DNA from: Pseudomonas sp. 8O
GTDB taxonomy: Bacteria; Pseudomonadota; Gammaproteobacteria; Pseudomonadales; Pseudomonadaceae
Assembly: GCF_902506495.1 (NCBI RefSeq)
Contig: NZ_LR733264.1
Coordinates: 1,353,312 to 1,417,311, forward strand
DNA: 64,000 bases
Reading direction: 5' to 3'
The position numbers were made by a program, and so were the translations under genes. Below the pieces are notes generated by a model. That model was not told the DNA's origin. It did no database searches and was given only the letters and a program-made list of their open reading frames with translations. Below, in pieces: positions 1 to 9,204 of the stretch. Each line of letters begins with the position of its first letter. The first letter of the stretch is position 1.

Positions 1-1
1 C

Positions 2-628
<627 letters not shown>

Positions 629-643
629 AGCAAAACTGGAACG

Positions 644-676
644 AAAAATGGCGCCCAAGGGGCGCCATTTTCGTTT
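644..676. terminator. Bidirectional terminator between cysB and the cysH-like gene
   Basis: A perfect 12-bp inverted repeat (645-656 with 660-671, AAAATGGCGCCC and its complement) with a 3-nt loop sits between two converging genes. A-rich and T-rich flanks on either side would give U-tracts in both directions. Confidence 0.85.
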
Positions 677-690
677 CTGCACGGGAGCGA

Positions 691-1311
691 TCAGTGGCTC
701 AGGTGCAGGCCGCACTCGCGATTGTCTTCACCCTTGGTCGGGTCGAAGTAATCAAACTCGTTCGGCAGGTCGTGGGCGACCAGGTACTGATACAGGTCCT
801 TCGAGGACCAGTGCAGCAGCGGGGCGACCTTGATCAGGCCGTCCGGGTTGATGCTGATCGGGTCCATTTGCGCGCGCACGGCGGTGTCGGTGGCACGCAG
901 GGCAGTGAACCAGACGCTCGGAGCGGTCTCGCGCAGGGCACGGGCGAAGGGCTCGAGCTTCACTTCCTCGGTGAACGCGGCGTGGCGCGGATCATCCAGG
1001 CCTGGAACCGGGCCGTCGATGGCCTCGCGGTGCGCGCGCGAGCGCTTGGGCAGGTAGGTGATCAGGTTGAGATTGAGCTTGCGCGCCACTTCATCGGCGA
1101 AGCGATAGGTGGCTTCGGTGTTGTAGCCGCTGTCCATCCAGACCACCGGGATATCCGGTTTGACCTGGCTGACCATGTGCAGGATCACCGCTTCGAACGG
1201 GCGGAAGTTGGTGGTGCAGATGGCGGGTTTGCCCAGTCCGATGGCCCACTGCACCAGTTTTTCAGGCTGGTTGCCGAATTCGGCGTTGAGCGCGTCCAGG
1301 TCGAGTTCCAT
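691..1311 (-). CDS. cysH: CysH-like (phospho)adenylyl-sulfate reductase family protein, short form
   Basis: A 206-aa protein of the PAPS reductase fold. It keeps the C-terminal ECGLH motif that carries the catalytic cysteine of sulfonucleotide reductases, and segments such as KPDIPVVWMDSGYNTEATYRF align with the family core. Only two cysteines are visible (in AICTTNF and ECGLH), so the CC...CxxC cluster of 4Fe-4S APS reductases is absent. It is also shorter than E. coli CysH (244 aa), mainly before the ECGLH tail. It lies convergent to cysB, where cysH is found in other pseudomonads. The expected role is reduction of activated sulfate to sulfite in the cytoplasm; whether APS or PAPS is the substrate cannot be decided here. 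ATG at 1311. Confidence 0.75.
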   Translation of the reverse strand: MELDLDALNAEFGNQPEKLVQWAIGLGKPAICTTNFRPFEAVILHMVSQVKPDIPVVWMDSGYNTEATYRFADEVARKLNLNLITYLPKRSRAHREAIDGPVPGLDDPRHAAFTEEVKLEPFARALRETAPSVWFTALRATDTAVRAQMDPISINPDGLIKVAPLLHWSSKDLYQYLVAHDLPNEFDYFDPTKGEDNRECGLHLSH

Positions 1312-1393
1312 GCTGAGGACTCCAGGTCATGTGCGTGAAGGCGCGATGGTAGCAAAGGCTGGTTATGCGGCTAAATAACTAAGACTGTTATTA

Positions 1394-1418
1394 CCCTTTC
1401 TTATGGTTATAAGAAGGG
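1394..1418. promoter_or_regulatory. Inverted repeat in the cysH-thrH divergent intergenic region
   Basis: TTCTTAT (1398-1404), four bases, then ATAAGAA (1409-1415), flanked by CCC/GGG, makes a near-perfect A+T-rich palindrome between the divergent cysH-like and thrH genes. It is a candidate operator, possibly for CysB, but no published consensus was checked. Confidence 0.35.
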
Positions 1419-1486
1419 CGCATTGCGCAGCTCAGGCCCAGCGGCTAGAGTGCCGGCTCCTTTTTGGCTCAACCGAGGAGTGGCCT

Positions 1487-2104
1487 GTGGAAATCGCGTG
1501 TCTCGACCTGGAAGGTGTTCTGGTTCCGGAAATCTGGATCGCCTTTGCGGAAAAAACCGGCATCGAGTCGCTCAAGGCGACCACCCGCGACATCCCTGAT
1601 TACGACGTGCTGATGCAGCAACGCCTGCGCATTCTCGATGAGCACGGCCTCAAGCTGAAGGACATCCAGGACGTGATCGCTACCCTGAAGCCGCTCGATG
1701 GCGCCGTGGAGTTCGTTGACTGGCTGCGTGAACGTTTCCAGGTGGTGATTCTCTCCGACACCTTCTACGAGTTCTCCCAGCCGCTGATGCGTCAGCTCGG
1801 TTTCCCGACTTTGCTATGCCACCGCCTGATCACTGACGAGAACGGTCGCGTGGTCAGCTACCAACTGCGTCAGAAAGATCCCAAGCGTCAGTCGGTCATC
1901 GCCTTCAAGAGCCTGTACTACCGCGTTATCGCCGCTGGCGACTCGTACAACGACACCACCATGCTCAGCGAGGCCCATGCCGGCATCCTGTTCCATGCGC
2001 CGGAAAACGTGATTCGCGAGTTTCCGCAATTCCCGGCCGTGCACACCTTCGAAGCCCTCAAGCAAGAGTTCCTCAAGGCGTCGAATCGCAAGCTGAGTCT
2101 GTAA
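1487..2104 (+). CDS. thrH: ThrH, bifunctional phosphoserine phosphatase / homoserine phosphotransferase (HAD family)
   Basis: A 205-aa HAD-superfamily protein nearly identical in layout to Pseudomonas ThrH. The N-terminal CLDLEGVLVPEIW carries the nucleophilic aspartate in the DxEG form, VVILSDTFYEF is motif II, and AAGDSYNDTTML is the metal-binding motif. In the family it dephosphorylates phosphoserine and can transfer the phosphate to homoserine, linking serine and threonine synthesis. The start is GTG at 1487, preceded by GAGGAG; the open frame further upstream is not conserved in the family. It lies between cysH and pabB as in P. aeruginosa and ends at a strong bidirectional terminator. 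Confidence 0.95.
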   Translation: MEIACLDLEGVLVPEIWIAFAEKTGIESLKATTRDIPDYDVLMQQRLRILDEHGLKLKDIQDVIATLKPLDGAVEFVDWLRERFQVVILSDTFYEFSQPLMRQLGFPTLLCHRLITDENGRVVSYQLRQKDPKRQSVIAFKSLYYRVIAAGDSYNDTTMLSEAHAGILFHAPENVIREFPQFPAVHTFEALKQEFLKASNRKLSL

Positions 2105-2116
2105 CACCGATGCATG

Positions 2117-2146
2117 AAAAACGCCGCGATTTCGCGGCGTTTTTCG
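2117..2146. terminator. Bidirectional terminator between thrH and pabB
   Basis: The hairpin AAAACGCCGCGA (2118-2129) pairs with its complement (2132-2143), with A and T runs at the ends. It lies between converging genes and can serve both. Confidence 0.9.
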
Positions 2147-2156
2147 TTTGCGGTGC

Positions 2157-3515
2157 TTATTCTGCCCTGGCTGGCAGGCGCTCCAGCGTTTCCAGCAGCA
2201 CCTTCACCTTGGTGATGGACTCCTGATACTCGGCTTGCCAGTTGGAGTCGGCGACTATACCGCCGCCACCCCAGCAACTGACCTTGCCGTCCTTGACCAG
2301 CAGGCTGCGAATGGCGATGGAACTGTCCATTTCGCCGCGTACATCGAGATACAGCAAGGAGCCGCAATAGAGCCCGCGCCGTGTCGGCTCCAGCTCATCG
2401 ATGATCTGCATGGCGCGGATCTTCGGTGCGCCGGTGATGGAGCCACCAGGGAAACTGCAGGCGATCAGGTCCAGTGCATCCTTGCCGGGCGCCAGCTCGG
2501 CGGTGACGCAACTGACCAGATGATGCACGTTGGGATAGCTCTCCAGGGCGAACAACTCCGGTACTTTCACTGAACCGATGCGGCAGCTGCGGCCAAGATC
2601 GTTGCGCAGCAGGTCGACGATCATCAGGTTCTCGGCGCGATCCTTGCGGCTCGCCAACAGCTCCTGCGCCTGTAGCTGGTCGTCATCGGCGTCATGGCCG
2701 CGGCGCCGAGTGCCCTTGATCGGACGAGTTTCCACCTGACCGTTGCTGACCTTGAGAAAGCGCTCGGGCGACAGGCTGAGAATGGCGTCGCCATCGCCCA
2801 GGCTCTGGAATCCTGAGAAAGGTGTGGGGCAGGCCTGGCGCAGTGCCAGGTAGGCGGCCCAGGGATCGCCCGCGCAGGGCGCCTGAAAGCGCTGGGCGAA
2901 GTTCACCTGATAGCAATCGCCAGCGAGGATGTAGCCCTGGATGCGCTCGATCGCCTGGCGATAGCGGTGCTGATCGATAGCGGCCTGGAACGGCTGGGTC
3001 AGTCGGAAGGGCGTGAGTTCCTCGCTATGCGGTGCTTCGAACAGCGTCTGCAGGCGCTGACGCTCTGCCTCCGGCAGCGCCGGGTGAAACAGCAGGCCGC
3101 TGGTACCGAGTTGGTGATCGCTGATCAGCGCCCAGGCGTAGAGACCGAAACGGGCATCCTCGAGATCGAGATCATCGACGCTCTGCTCGGGCAGCACTTC
3201 CAGGCGGCGGCCGAAGTCATAAGACAGGTAGCCGATCAAACCACCGACGAATGGCAGCTCCTGCTGCGCTGGTGCCTCGGCGGGCCCAAGGCTCTGTAAT
3301 GCACCTCGCAGGCGTTGCAGAAAGTCGTTGGCCGATTCGTCGGGCATGGGCGCCAGTTCTGCCAATGGCCAGGCGCTCATAAGATCATAGCGTCCACGCT
3401 TGGCACTCGGTCGTCCAGCATCCAGCAGTACGGCACCGGGGGCCTGGCGAATGCGCTGGAAGTAGTCGCTGGGGTCGGTGCGGTAGGGAAGAGGGTGCAG
3501 AGAGCAGCTGGGCAT
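2157..3515 (-). CDS. pabB: PabB, aminodeoxychorismate synthase component I
   Basis: A 452-aa member of the anthranilate synthase/ADC synthase family. It adds glutamine-derived ammonia to chorismate to give 4-amino-4-deoxychorismate, the p-aminobenzoate precursor for folate. The C-terminal chorismate-binding domain shows ETRPIKGTRRRG, RAENLMIVDLLRNDLGR and FPGGSITGAPKIRAMQII, all diagnostic. The ATG at 3515 (protein begins MPSCSLHPLPYR) is chosen by similarity to PabB N-termini; an in-frame ATG at 3569 is the alternative, and neither has a clear ribosome site. It converges on thrH across a shared terminator. The glutaminase subunit (pabA/trpG) is not in the window. Confidence 0.93.
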   Translation of the reverse strand: MPSCSLHPLPYRTDPSDYFQRIRQAPGAVLLDAGRPSAKRGRYDLMSAWPLAELAPMPDESANDFLQRLRGALQSLGPAEAPAQQELPFVGGLIGYLSYDFGRRLEVLPEQSVDDLDLEDARFGLYAWALISDHQLGTSGLLFHPALPEAERQRLQTLFEAPHSEELTPFRLTQPFQAAIDQHRYRQAIERIQGYILAGDCYQVNFAQRFQAPCAGDPWAAYLALRQACPTPFSGFQSLGDGDAILSLSPERFLKVSNGQVETRPIKGTRRRGHDADDDQLQAQELLASRKDRAENLMIVDLLRNDLGRSCRIGSVKVPELFALESYPNVHHLVSCVTAELAPGKDALDLIACSFPGGSITGAPKIRAMQIIDELEPTRRGLYCGSLLYLDVRGEMDSSIAIRSLLVKDGKVSCWGGGGIVADSNWQAEYQESITKVKVLLETLERLPARAE

Positions 3516-3679
3516 GCGTGGCAGTCGAATGGGGTGAAGGAGCGATTGTAGTCCGCCGCTGATATTCATCCTAGAGCTTCGGCCAGGTTTGCTCCGGTAC
3601 GCTCGGCTGATTAGTATGGAGTCGTGCCAGGATGTTGAACTGCCGTACCAAAACAATAATGAATGAAGGAATCCAGGCC

Positions 3680-6394
3680 ATGGATGTAGTGATCGGCCCT
3701 GCCGCTGGAAGCCTGTTGCGTTCAAAGCTGTCGCCGCCCCAGGCATCTGCGGACTATCTGGCAAGACCCCAGGTGGAAGCCGCGCTTTCGGCCCACCCAC
3801 ATGCCCGCCTCGTGCTGTTTTGTGCTCCTGCTGGCTTTGGCAAGACCACCGCGTTGGCGAGGCTGGTCGAACAGCGTCGTCAGGCCGGCAGCGCCGTTGC
3901 ATGGCTATCGTTGGGCTCTGCTGATGATGAGCCGGTCCGTTTCTTCCAGCAACTGATCGAAGCATCGGGTCGCGCACTGCCCGGCCTGGGTGATTACGCC
4001 CTGGGCTACCTGCGCAATACCATGCGCGTACCAGTCGAGGCCGTGATGGAAAGCCTGCTGGTGGATCTGTCGCAGCGCTCGGAACCGCTGCTGCTGGTGC
4101 TCGACGACCTGCATCTGATTCAGGATGGCGAATTGCTCGCCGCACTCAATCGCCTGGTCAAGATGGCGCCACCGAGTTTCACCCTGGCCATCGGCAGCCG
4201 TTCGCAGCCCGCCCTGAGTCTTGCCACGTTACGGGCAAAGGGATTGTTGCTGGAACTGGGCAGTGATGAGCTCAGACTCAATCCTGAAGAGACGCGCGGT
4301 TATCTGGAGCGCAGCGGCCTGCGGCTCGATCCAGAGACGTTCGGCGCGCTTTACCGTCATACCGAGGGCTGGGTGGTTGGGGTGCATCTGGCCAGCCTGT
4401 GGCTGCGCAACCACCCGCAACCAGCTGAGCACCTGGCCGAGTTGGGCGCAGACAAGAATGTGGTAGGCGATTACTTGCTGCGCTCGGTGTTCGAGCAGTT
4501 GCCTGGCGAGCGCCAGGAACAGCTGTTGGCGCTGGGGGTGGCGCAGCAGCTCAGTGGCGAGCTGGTCAATGCTTTGACCGCGCGCCAGGATGGCCAGCAA
4601 TTGCTGGAAGAGCTGGAGGCCATGCAACTGTTTCTCCTGCCCATGGATCGCGAGCGCCAGTGGTATCGCTTCCATAATCTGTTCGCCGAGTTTCTCCGTA
4701 GCCGTCTCAAGGACCGCGACCCAGAGCGTTTCAAGCAGCTGCATTTCAATGCCAGCCTGTGGTTCACCACCCACCACATGCAGAACCTGGCCATCGAGCA
4801 CGCCTGCCTTGCCGAGGACGCCGAGATGCTGGCCGCGCTGCTCGACGGCTGCGGTCTGGAGCTGATCAATCGCGGACAGCTCAACCTGATCTACAAATGG
4901 CGACAGCATGTGCCGGACGAAATTGCCGCGCGCTTTCCGGTGTTAGTGCTTGCCGATGTCTGGACCCGCGCGGCCGAGCTGGGCCTGAACGAGGCCAATG
5001 GCATGCTCGATGAGCTACTGGAGCGCTGGTCCGAGTCGCGCACGAGCGGGCCGTTGAGTGACAAGGTGCTGGCAACTCTGGCGATCAAGGCGGTGATCGC
5101 CTTGCAGAAGGATGACCTGGCTACCTGCGTCGATCTGGCGCAACGCATCGAGGCGCAGCTGGGACAGCACACTGCGTTTCTCGAAGTGGCGATCCTCACC
5201 GTTGGCGCCTTGGCCAGCGTCATGCTTGGCAAGGCCGAGCATGCGCGCAAGTTGCTGGCGCTGGCGCAGCAGCGCAACCATTTCCTCGAAGGCCGTTATC
5301 TGGACATGCAGTTGGCCAATGTGGACGTTCTCCTGTGTCTGGAGCAGGGGCGGGTAAAGCAGGCGCAGTTGCTGTTCGAGCAGTTGCGTGCGCGAATGAT
5401 GCCCTGGTTCGGTGAGAAGTCCCGGGCCCTGGTTCTACCAACCATCAGTGAGTCACTGATCGCCTATCACCAGGGCCGTCTGGACGGTCTGCAGGATCGA
5501 CTGCGCTGGGCCTTGGCCACGGTCGATGTGATCAACCCGATCGACCTGTATGCCCAGGCCATGCTTTGCCTGGCGCGGGTTCAGCGTCAGCAGGACGCGC
5601 CTAAAGAAGCGATCGCGACCCTGGTGCTGATGCAGAACCTGGCGGCGCGCAACCGTTCCTGGCGCTTCTATGTGCAGGCCGTGGGCGAGGAGATTGCGCT
5701 GATTCTGCAGGAGCCGGTGGCCGACCGTAGCAAGCGCGCAGAACAGCGTCTTAAATCGGTGGATTGGAGCAAGCTGGCTGGGTACTACACGCAGTGCAGT
5801 TTCAATCCGGTGCCGTGGGTGCTCGGCCTGACCCGTGTTCGTCTGCAGCAGGCGCGTGGCTATTTCAGCGAAGCGCTGCATGAGATCACCCAGTTGCGCG
5901 GCCAGTTGCAGGATGGCCGGCATGGGCTGCATCAGCTGCGTCTGGATCTGCTCGCTGCGCTGAGCTACCAGCGCCTGGGCTATCGGGAGCGCGCGCAGAG
6001 TCTGCTGGTGCAGTGCCTGATCAGCGCCGAGCGAGAAGAGGCGCGCAGCCTGTTCATCGAGGAAGGTGAGGCCATACGCCAGTTGCTGCAGCAGTTGGAG
6101 TCCGTCGAACGCCAGCCGGCGCTGCAGGCTTTCATCCGTAGTCTGTTGAGCGCCTGGCCCGGTCAGGAGTCGCCTCACACCATGGTTGTTCTGGAGGAGG
6201 GGCTGACCGAGCGCGAGCGCGAGGTGGTCTGTCTGGCCGCCAAGGGCATGTCCAATGATGAAATCGGCCAGCAGTTGGCGCTGGCCCTGGGTACCGTCAA
6301 ATGGCACCTGCACAACATCTACGAAAAGCTCAAGGTGCGTAATCGTACTCAAGCCATCCGCCGTGCCCGCGAACTGAGCCTGCTCGAATCATGA
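3680..6394 (+). CDS. MalT-like LuxR-family ATP-dependent regulator (first of a pair)
   Basis: A ~904-aa signal-transduction ATPase of the STAND type. An N-terminal NTPase has Walker A (APAGFGKTTAL) and Walker B (LLLVLDDLHL), followed by a long helical, TPR-like sensor region. The C-terminal LuxR HTH begins near LTEREREVVCLAAKGMSN and includes GTVKWHLHNIYEKL. MalT-type proteins bind an inducer and ATP, oligomerise and activate transcription. The start is set at ATG 3680 because GAAGGA lies nine bases upstream; ATG 3659 is the alternative. Its stop overlaps the start of the next gene (ATGA). The order after pabB matches P. aeruginosa, where the corresponding genes are of unknown target. The ligand cannot be inferred. 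Confidence 0.88.
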   Translation: MDVVIGPAAGSLLRSKLSPPQASADYLARPQVEAALSAHPHARLVLFCAPAGFGKTTALARLVEQRRQAGSAVAWLSLGSADDEPVRFFQQLIEASGRALPGLGDYALGYLRNTMRVPVEAVMESLLVDLSQRSEPLLLVLDDLHLIQDGELLAALNRLVKMAPPSFTLAIGSRSQPALSLATLRAKGLLLELGSDELRLNPEETRGYLERSGLRLDPETFGALYRHTEGWVVGVHLASLWLRNHPQPAEHLAELGADKNVVGDYLLRSVFEQLPGERQEQLLALGVAQQLSGELVNALTARQDGQQLLEELEAMQLFLLPMDRERQWYRFHNLFAEFLRSRLKDRDPERFKQLHFNASLWFTTHHMQNLAIEHACLAEDAEMLAALLDGCGLELINRGQLNLIYKWRQHVPDEIAARFPVLVLADVWTRAAELGLNEANGMLDELLERWSESRTSGPLSDKVLATLAIKAVIALQKDDLATCVDLAQRIEAQLGQHTAFLEVAILTVGALASVMLGKAEHARKLLALAQQRNHFLEGRYLDMQLANVDVLLCLEQGRVKQAQLLFEQLRARMMPWFGEKSRALVLPTISESLIAYHQGRLDGLQDRLRWALATVDVINPIDLYAQAMLCLARVQRQQDAPKEAIATLVLMQNLAARNRSWRFYVQAVGEEIALILQEPVADRSKRAEQRLKSVDWSKLAGYYTQCSFNPVPWVLGLTRVRLQQARGYFSEALHEITQLRGQLQDGRHGLHQLRLDLLAALSYQRLGYRERAQSLLVQCLISAEREEARSLFIEEGEAIRQLLQQLESVERQPALQAFIRSLLSAWPGQESPHTMVVLEEGLTEREREVVCLAAKGMSNDEIGQQLALALGTVKWHLHNIYEKLKVRNRTQAIRRARELSLLES

Positions 6395-9114
6395 ACAGCC
6401 AGAACTTGTCCTGCCAAGCCGCTGCGCCGCTGCTGCTTACCAAGCTGTATCCCGCCCATGCCGAGGGCGCGCCGCAGCTGGAGCGGGTGGCCTTGCTCGA
6501 GCGTTTGCTGGACGCCAGCGAGCAGCGCCTGATCGTCCTCAGCGCACCCGCCGGCTTCGGCAAGAGCACCGTCCTCAGCCAGCTGCGCAGTCGTTTGCAG
6601 GGGCAGGGGACGCGGGTCGCCTGGCTGTCGTGCGATGAAAGCGACAGCGAACCGGCGAGGTTTCTGCAGTACCTGGTTGCGGCGGTTGCCGCAGTCTGTC
6701 CCGGTTTCGGCGGTAACGCTGCGGCGCTGCTGCAGGGCGAGATCAGTTGGCCGTTGGAGGCGGTGATAGATGCGCTGCTCGATGATCTGAAAGGCCTGTC
6801 GGAAACGCTCTATCTGATGCTCGACGACTTTCACCGCATCCGCCATCCATCCCTTGGTCAGGGCGCGCGCTATCTGATCGAACGCATGCCCAAGCAAGTG
6901 CGCCTGGTGGTCAGCACGCGTTATCAACCGCGTTTTCTCGAAGAGCCGCCATTGCTCGGCGCCTGGGCGTTCTGGCTCAAGGCCGAGGATCTGCGTCTGA
7001 CGCGCGCGGAAACGGCTGCGTATCTGCGCACCATCAAAGGTCTTGCGCTTGAGGAAAGCGAACTCAACCAGCTGTATACGCGCACGGAAGGCTGGATCAC
7101 CGCGTTGCACCTGGCGGCGCTGGCCTTGCCGCGCCAGCATAATCGCGCGGCCTTTCTCGCTGGCCTGTCAGGGACCGAACGCAACATCGCCGATTATCTG
7201 GCCGAGGATGTGGTGGCCAGCCTGCCGGAAACCGTGCAGCTGTTTCTCGACCAGACCTCGGTCCTCGACGAATTCAACGCCGAGTTGTGCAACGCGCTGA
7301 CTGGGCGCCAGGACGGTCGCGACATGCTACGCCGGCTGCAGGCCGAGCAATTGTTCGTGATCGCGCTGGACGAGCAGGGCGAATGGTTCCGTTATCACCA
7401 CCTGTTTGCCGACTTCCTTCAGGGACGCCTGGCCAGGCGCGGCGACCCGGTTCATCTGTTGCACGCCGCTGCGCGCTGGTGCGAGAACCATGATCTGGCC
7501 GACAAGTCGATCAAATACGCCCTGCGCGCTCGCGATTACGCTTTCGCCGCCGAGCTGTTGGAGCGCCAGGGCGCGCGTCTGATCGCCGGTAACCGGGTCT
7601 ACGGCATCCTCGCCATTCTCAAGGACATTCCACCGCTGGTGATCAACGAGCAGCCGGTGTTCCAGATTTTCTATGCCTGGCAGCTGGCCTTCGAACAGAA
7701 ATTTGCCGAGTCCGAGGCGTTGATCGAGGAGGTCAGCGCACGCCTGACGCAAGGGCGTGGCAAGGGCATCCACTTCGGCCTGATCGAGCTGCTGGCTGCC
7801 GCTCAGGTGCTCAAGGCGCTGGTGTTGCTTTATCAGGACAAACTCGACGCCTGCCTCAAGGTCGCCAGTCATTGGCTGGCGCTGGTGCCCAAGAATCAGC
7901 CGGTATTTCGCGCCAGCCTGGCTTGCGTGCAGGCAGCGGCGTTCGCCTTGCTCGGTGAGTTCGGTGAGGCGGCCAAGGCGATTACCGTGGCGCGGGAGAA
8001 CCTGCGTCAGTGCGAAAGTGAGTACTTGCACGTGATGGCCAGCTTGATCGAGGCGCTGATCTGCAAGGAGTACGGCGAGCTGGAGCGTGGTCGCGCCATG
8101 GCCGAGGCCGCACGGGCAAGGGTCGAGCATGTGTTTGGGCGGCGCAGCCGGGTTGGCGGTCCGCTCGGGCTGGCCTATGCCGATCTGCTTTACGAACAGG
8201 ATCGGCACGCTGCGATTCTCGCCGAGCTGCCGCTGGCCACCACCTGGCGTGATGTTGCCACGCCAGTGGAGTTGATCAGCCGCGGCAAGCTGGTCATGGC
8301 GCGTGCGCGCTTCTTTGCCGGTGCCGGTGAGCGGGGGCTGGAAGAGCTCGACGAGTGGTTGAGTGGTTTGCAGGGCCCGGGCTACGAGCGGGTATTTGCC
8401 ATCGCCATGGGTTGCAAGGTGCAGTTCCTGCTGTGGCTGCGCAGGCCGAACGAGGCGCAGCGTATCTATCTGCAGTTGGAACGCCATCTCGCTGTACTGC
8501 CCATCGAACGCTATGGCGATGCACATACGGCGCTAGCGCTGAGCCAGGCGCGCCTGGCGCTGAGCGAGCAATGGGTGGAAAGAGCCCAGGCCAGCCTGGA
8601 GACGTGCCTGACCAAGCAGGGAGCGGACCACCAGCGTGATCGGCGCCTGCACCTGAGCTTGCTACTGTCGGTGGCTTACTGGAGCAAAGGTAACAGCGAG
8701 AAAGCCTTCGCGCTTTTGCAGGCGACACTCGAAGAGGCCTGGCAATGCGGCTATCGCCGCTTGTTTCAGGATGACGCACTGTGGCTGCTGCCGCTCTGGA
8801 ATGCCTGGAGCCGCGCCGAGCCCAAGCGCGCGTCTGTCTGGCAGGGCGTTGCCGAAATGCTTCGCGAGCAGTGCCGCAGGTTGGCTATCGATCCTGAAAG
8901 CCTCGAGGAAAATCAGGGAGTCAGCCATCGCGAGCGGGAGATATTACGGCTCGTGGCAGCGGGTCTGTCGAATCGCGATATCGCCGAGGCGGTGCACTTG
9001 TCCGAGGCCACTATCAAATGGCATCTGCATAACCTGTTTTCCAGGTTGGGTGTACGCAGCCGTACGCAAGCAGTGCTCAAAGGCAAGAGCCTGGGACTGC
9101 TGAGCGAGGCATGA
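6391..9114 (+). CDS. MalT-like LuxR-family ATP-dependent regulator (second of a pair)
   Basis: A 907-aa paralogue of the preceding gene with the same plan: Walker A APAGFGKSTVLSQL, Walker B LYLMLDDFHRI, a long helical-repeat region and a C-terminal LuxR HTH (LSNRDIAEAVHLSEATIKWHLHN). The ATG overlaps the upstream stop by four bases, so the two are probably translated together and may form a hetero-oligomeric sensor. The two proteins are related but clearly diverged, which argues against a recent duplication. No metabolic operon follows directly on the same strand, so the regulon must lie elsewhere. Confidence 0.88.
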   Translation: MNSQNLSCQAAAPLLLTKLYPAHAEGAPQLERVALLERLLDASEQRLIVLSAPAGFGKSTVLSQLRSRLQGQGTRVAWLSCDESDSEPARFLQYLVAAVAAVCPGFGGNAAALLQGEISWPLEAVIDALLDDLKGLSETLYLMLDDFHRIRHPSLGQGARYLIERMPKQVRLVVSTRYQPRFLEEPPLLGAWAFWLKAEDLRLTRAETAAYLRTIKGLALEESELNQLYTRTEGWITALHLAALALPRQHNRAAFLAGLSGTERNIADYLAEDVVASLPETVQLFLDQTSVLDEFNAELCNALTGRQDGRDMLRRLQAEQLFVIALDEQGEWFRYHHLFADFLQGRLARRGDPVHLLHAAARWCENHDLADKSIKYALRARDYAFAAELLERQGARLIAGNRVYGILAILKDIPPLVINEQPVFQIFYAWQLAFEQKFAESEALIEEVSARLTQGRGKGIHFGLIELLAAAQVLKALVLLYQDKLDACLKVASHWLALVPKNQPVFRASLACVQAAAFALLGEFGEAAKAITVARENLRQCESEYLHVMASLIEALICKEYGELERGRAMAEAARARVEHVFGRRSRVGGPLGLAYADLLYEQDRHAAILAELPLATTWRDVATPVELISRGKLVMARARFFAGAGERGLEELDEWLSGLQGPGYERVFAIAMGCKVQFLLWLRRPNEAQRIYLQLERHLAVLPIERYGDAHTALALSQARLALSEQWVERAQASLETCLTKQGADHQRDRRLHLSLLLSVAYWSKGNSEKAFALLQATLEEAWQCGYRRLFQDDALWLLPLWNAWSRAEPKRASVWQGVAEMLREQCRRLAIDPESLEENQGVSHREREILRLVAAGLSNRDIAEAVHLSEATIKWHLHNLFSRLGVRSRTQAVLKGKSLGLLSEA

Positions 9115-9167
9115 GAAGACGTGCAGGTGAGGGAGGGAAGGCGAACTGGCGACGCTGCATTGAGCGA

Positions 9168-9195
9168 GTCGTAAGGTGCCGCGGCACCTTACGAC
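9168..9195. terminator. 28-bp perfect palindrome between convergent operons
   Basis: GTCGTAAGGTGCCG followed directly by its complement (9168-9195) forms an uninterrupted perfect palindrome between the regulator pair (+) and the ATP-grasp operon (-). It can fold into a strong hairpin for both strands, but it lacks a good U-tract. A protein-binding site is also possible. Confidence 0.65.
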
Positions 9196-9204
9196 GTTCG
9201 CGGG

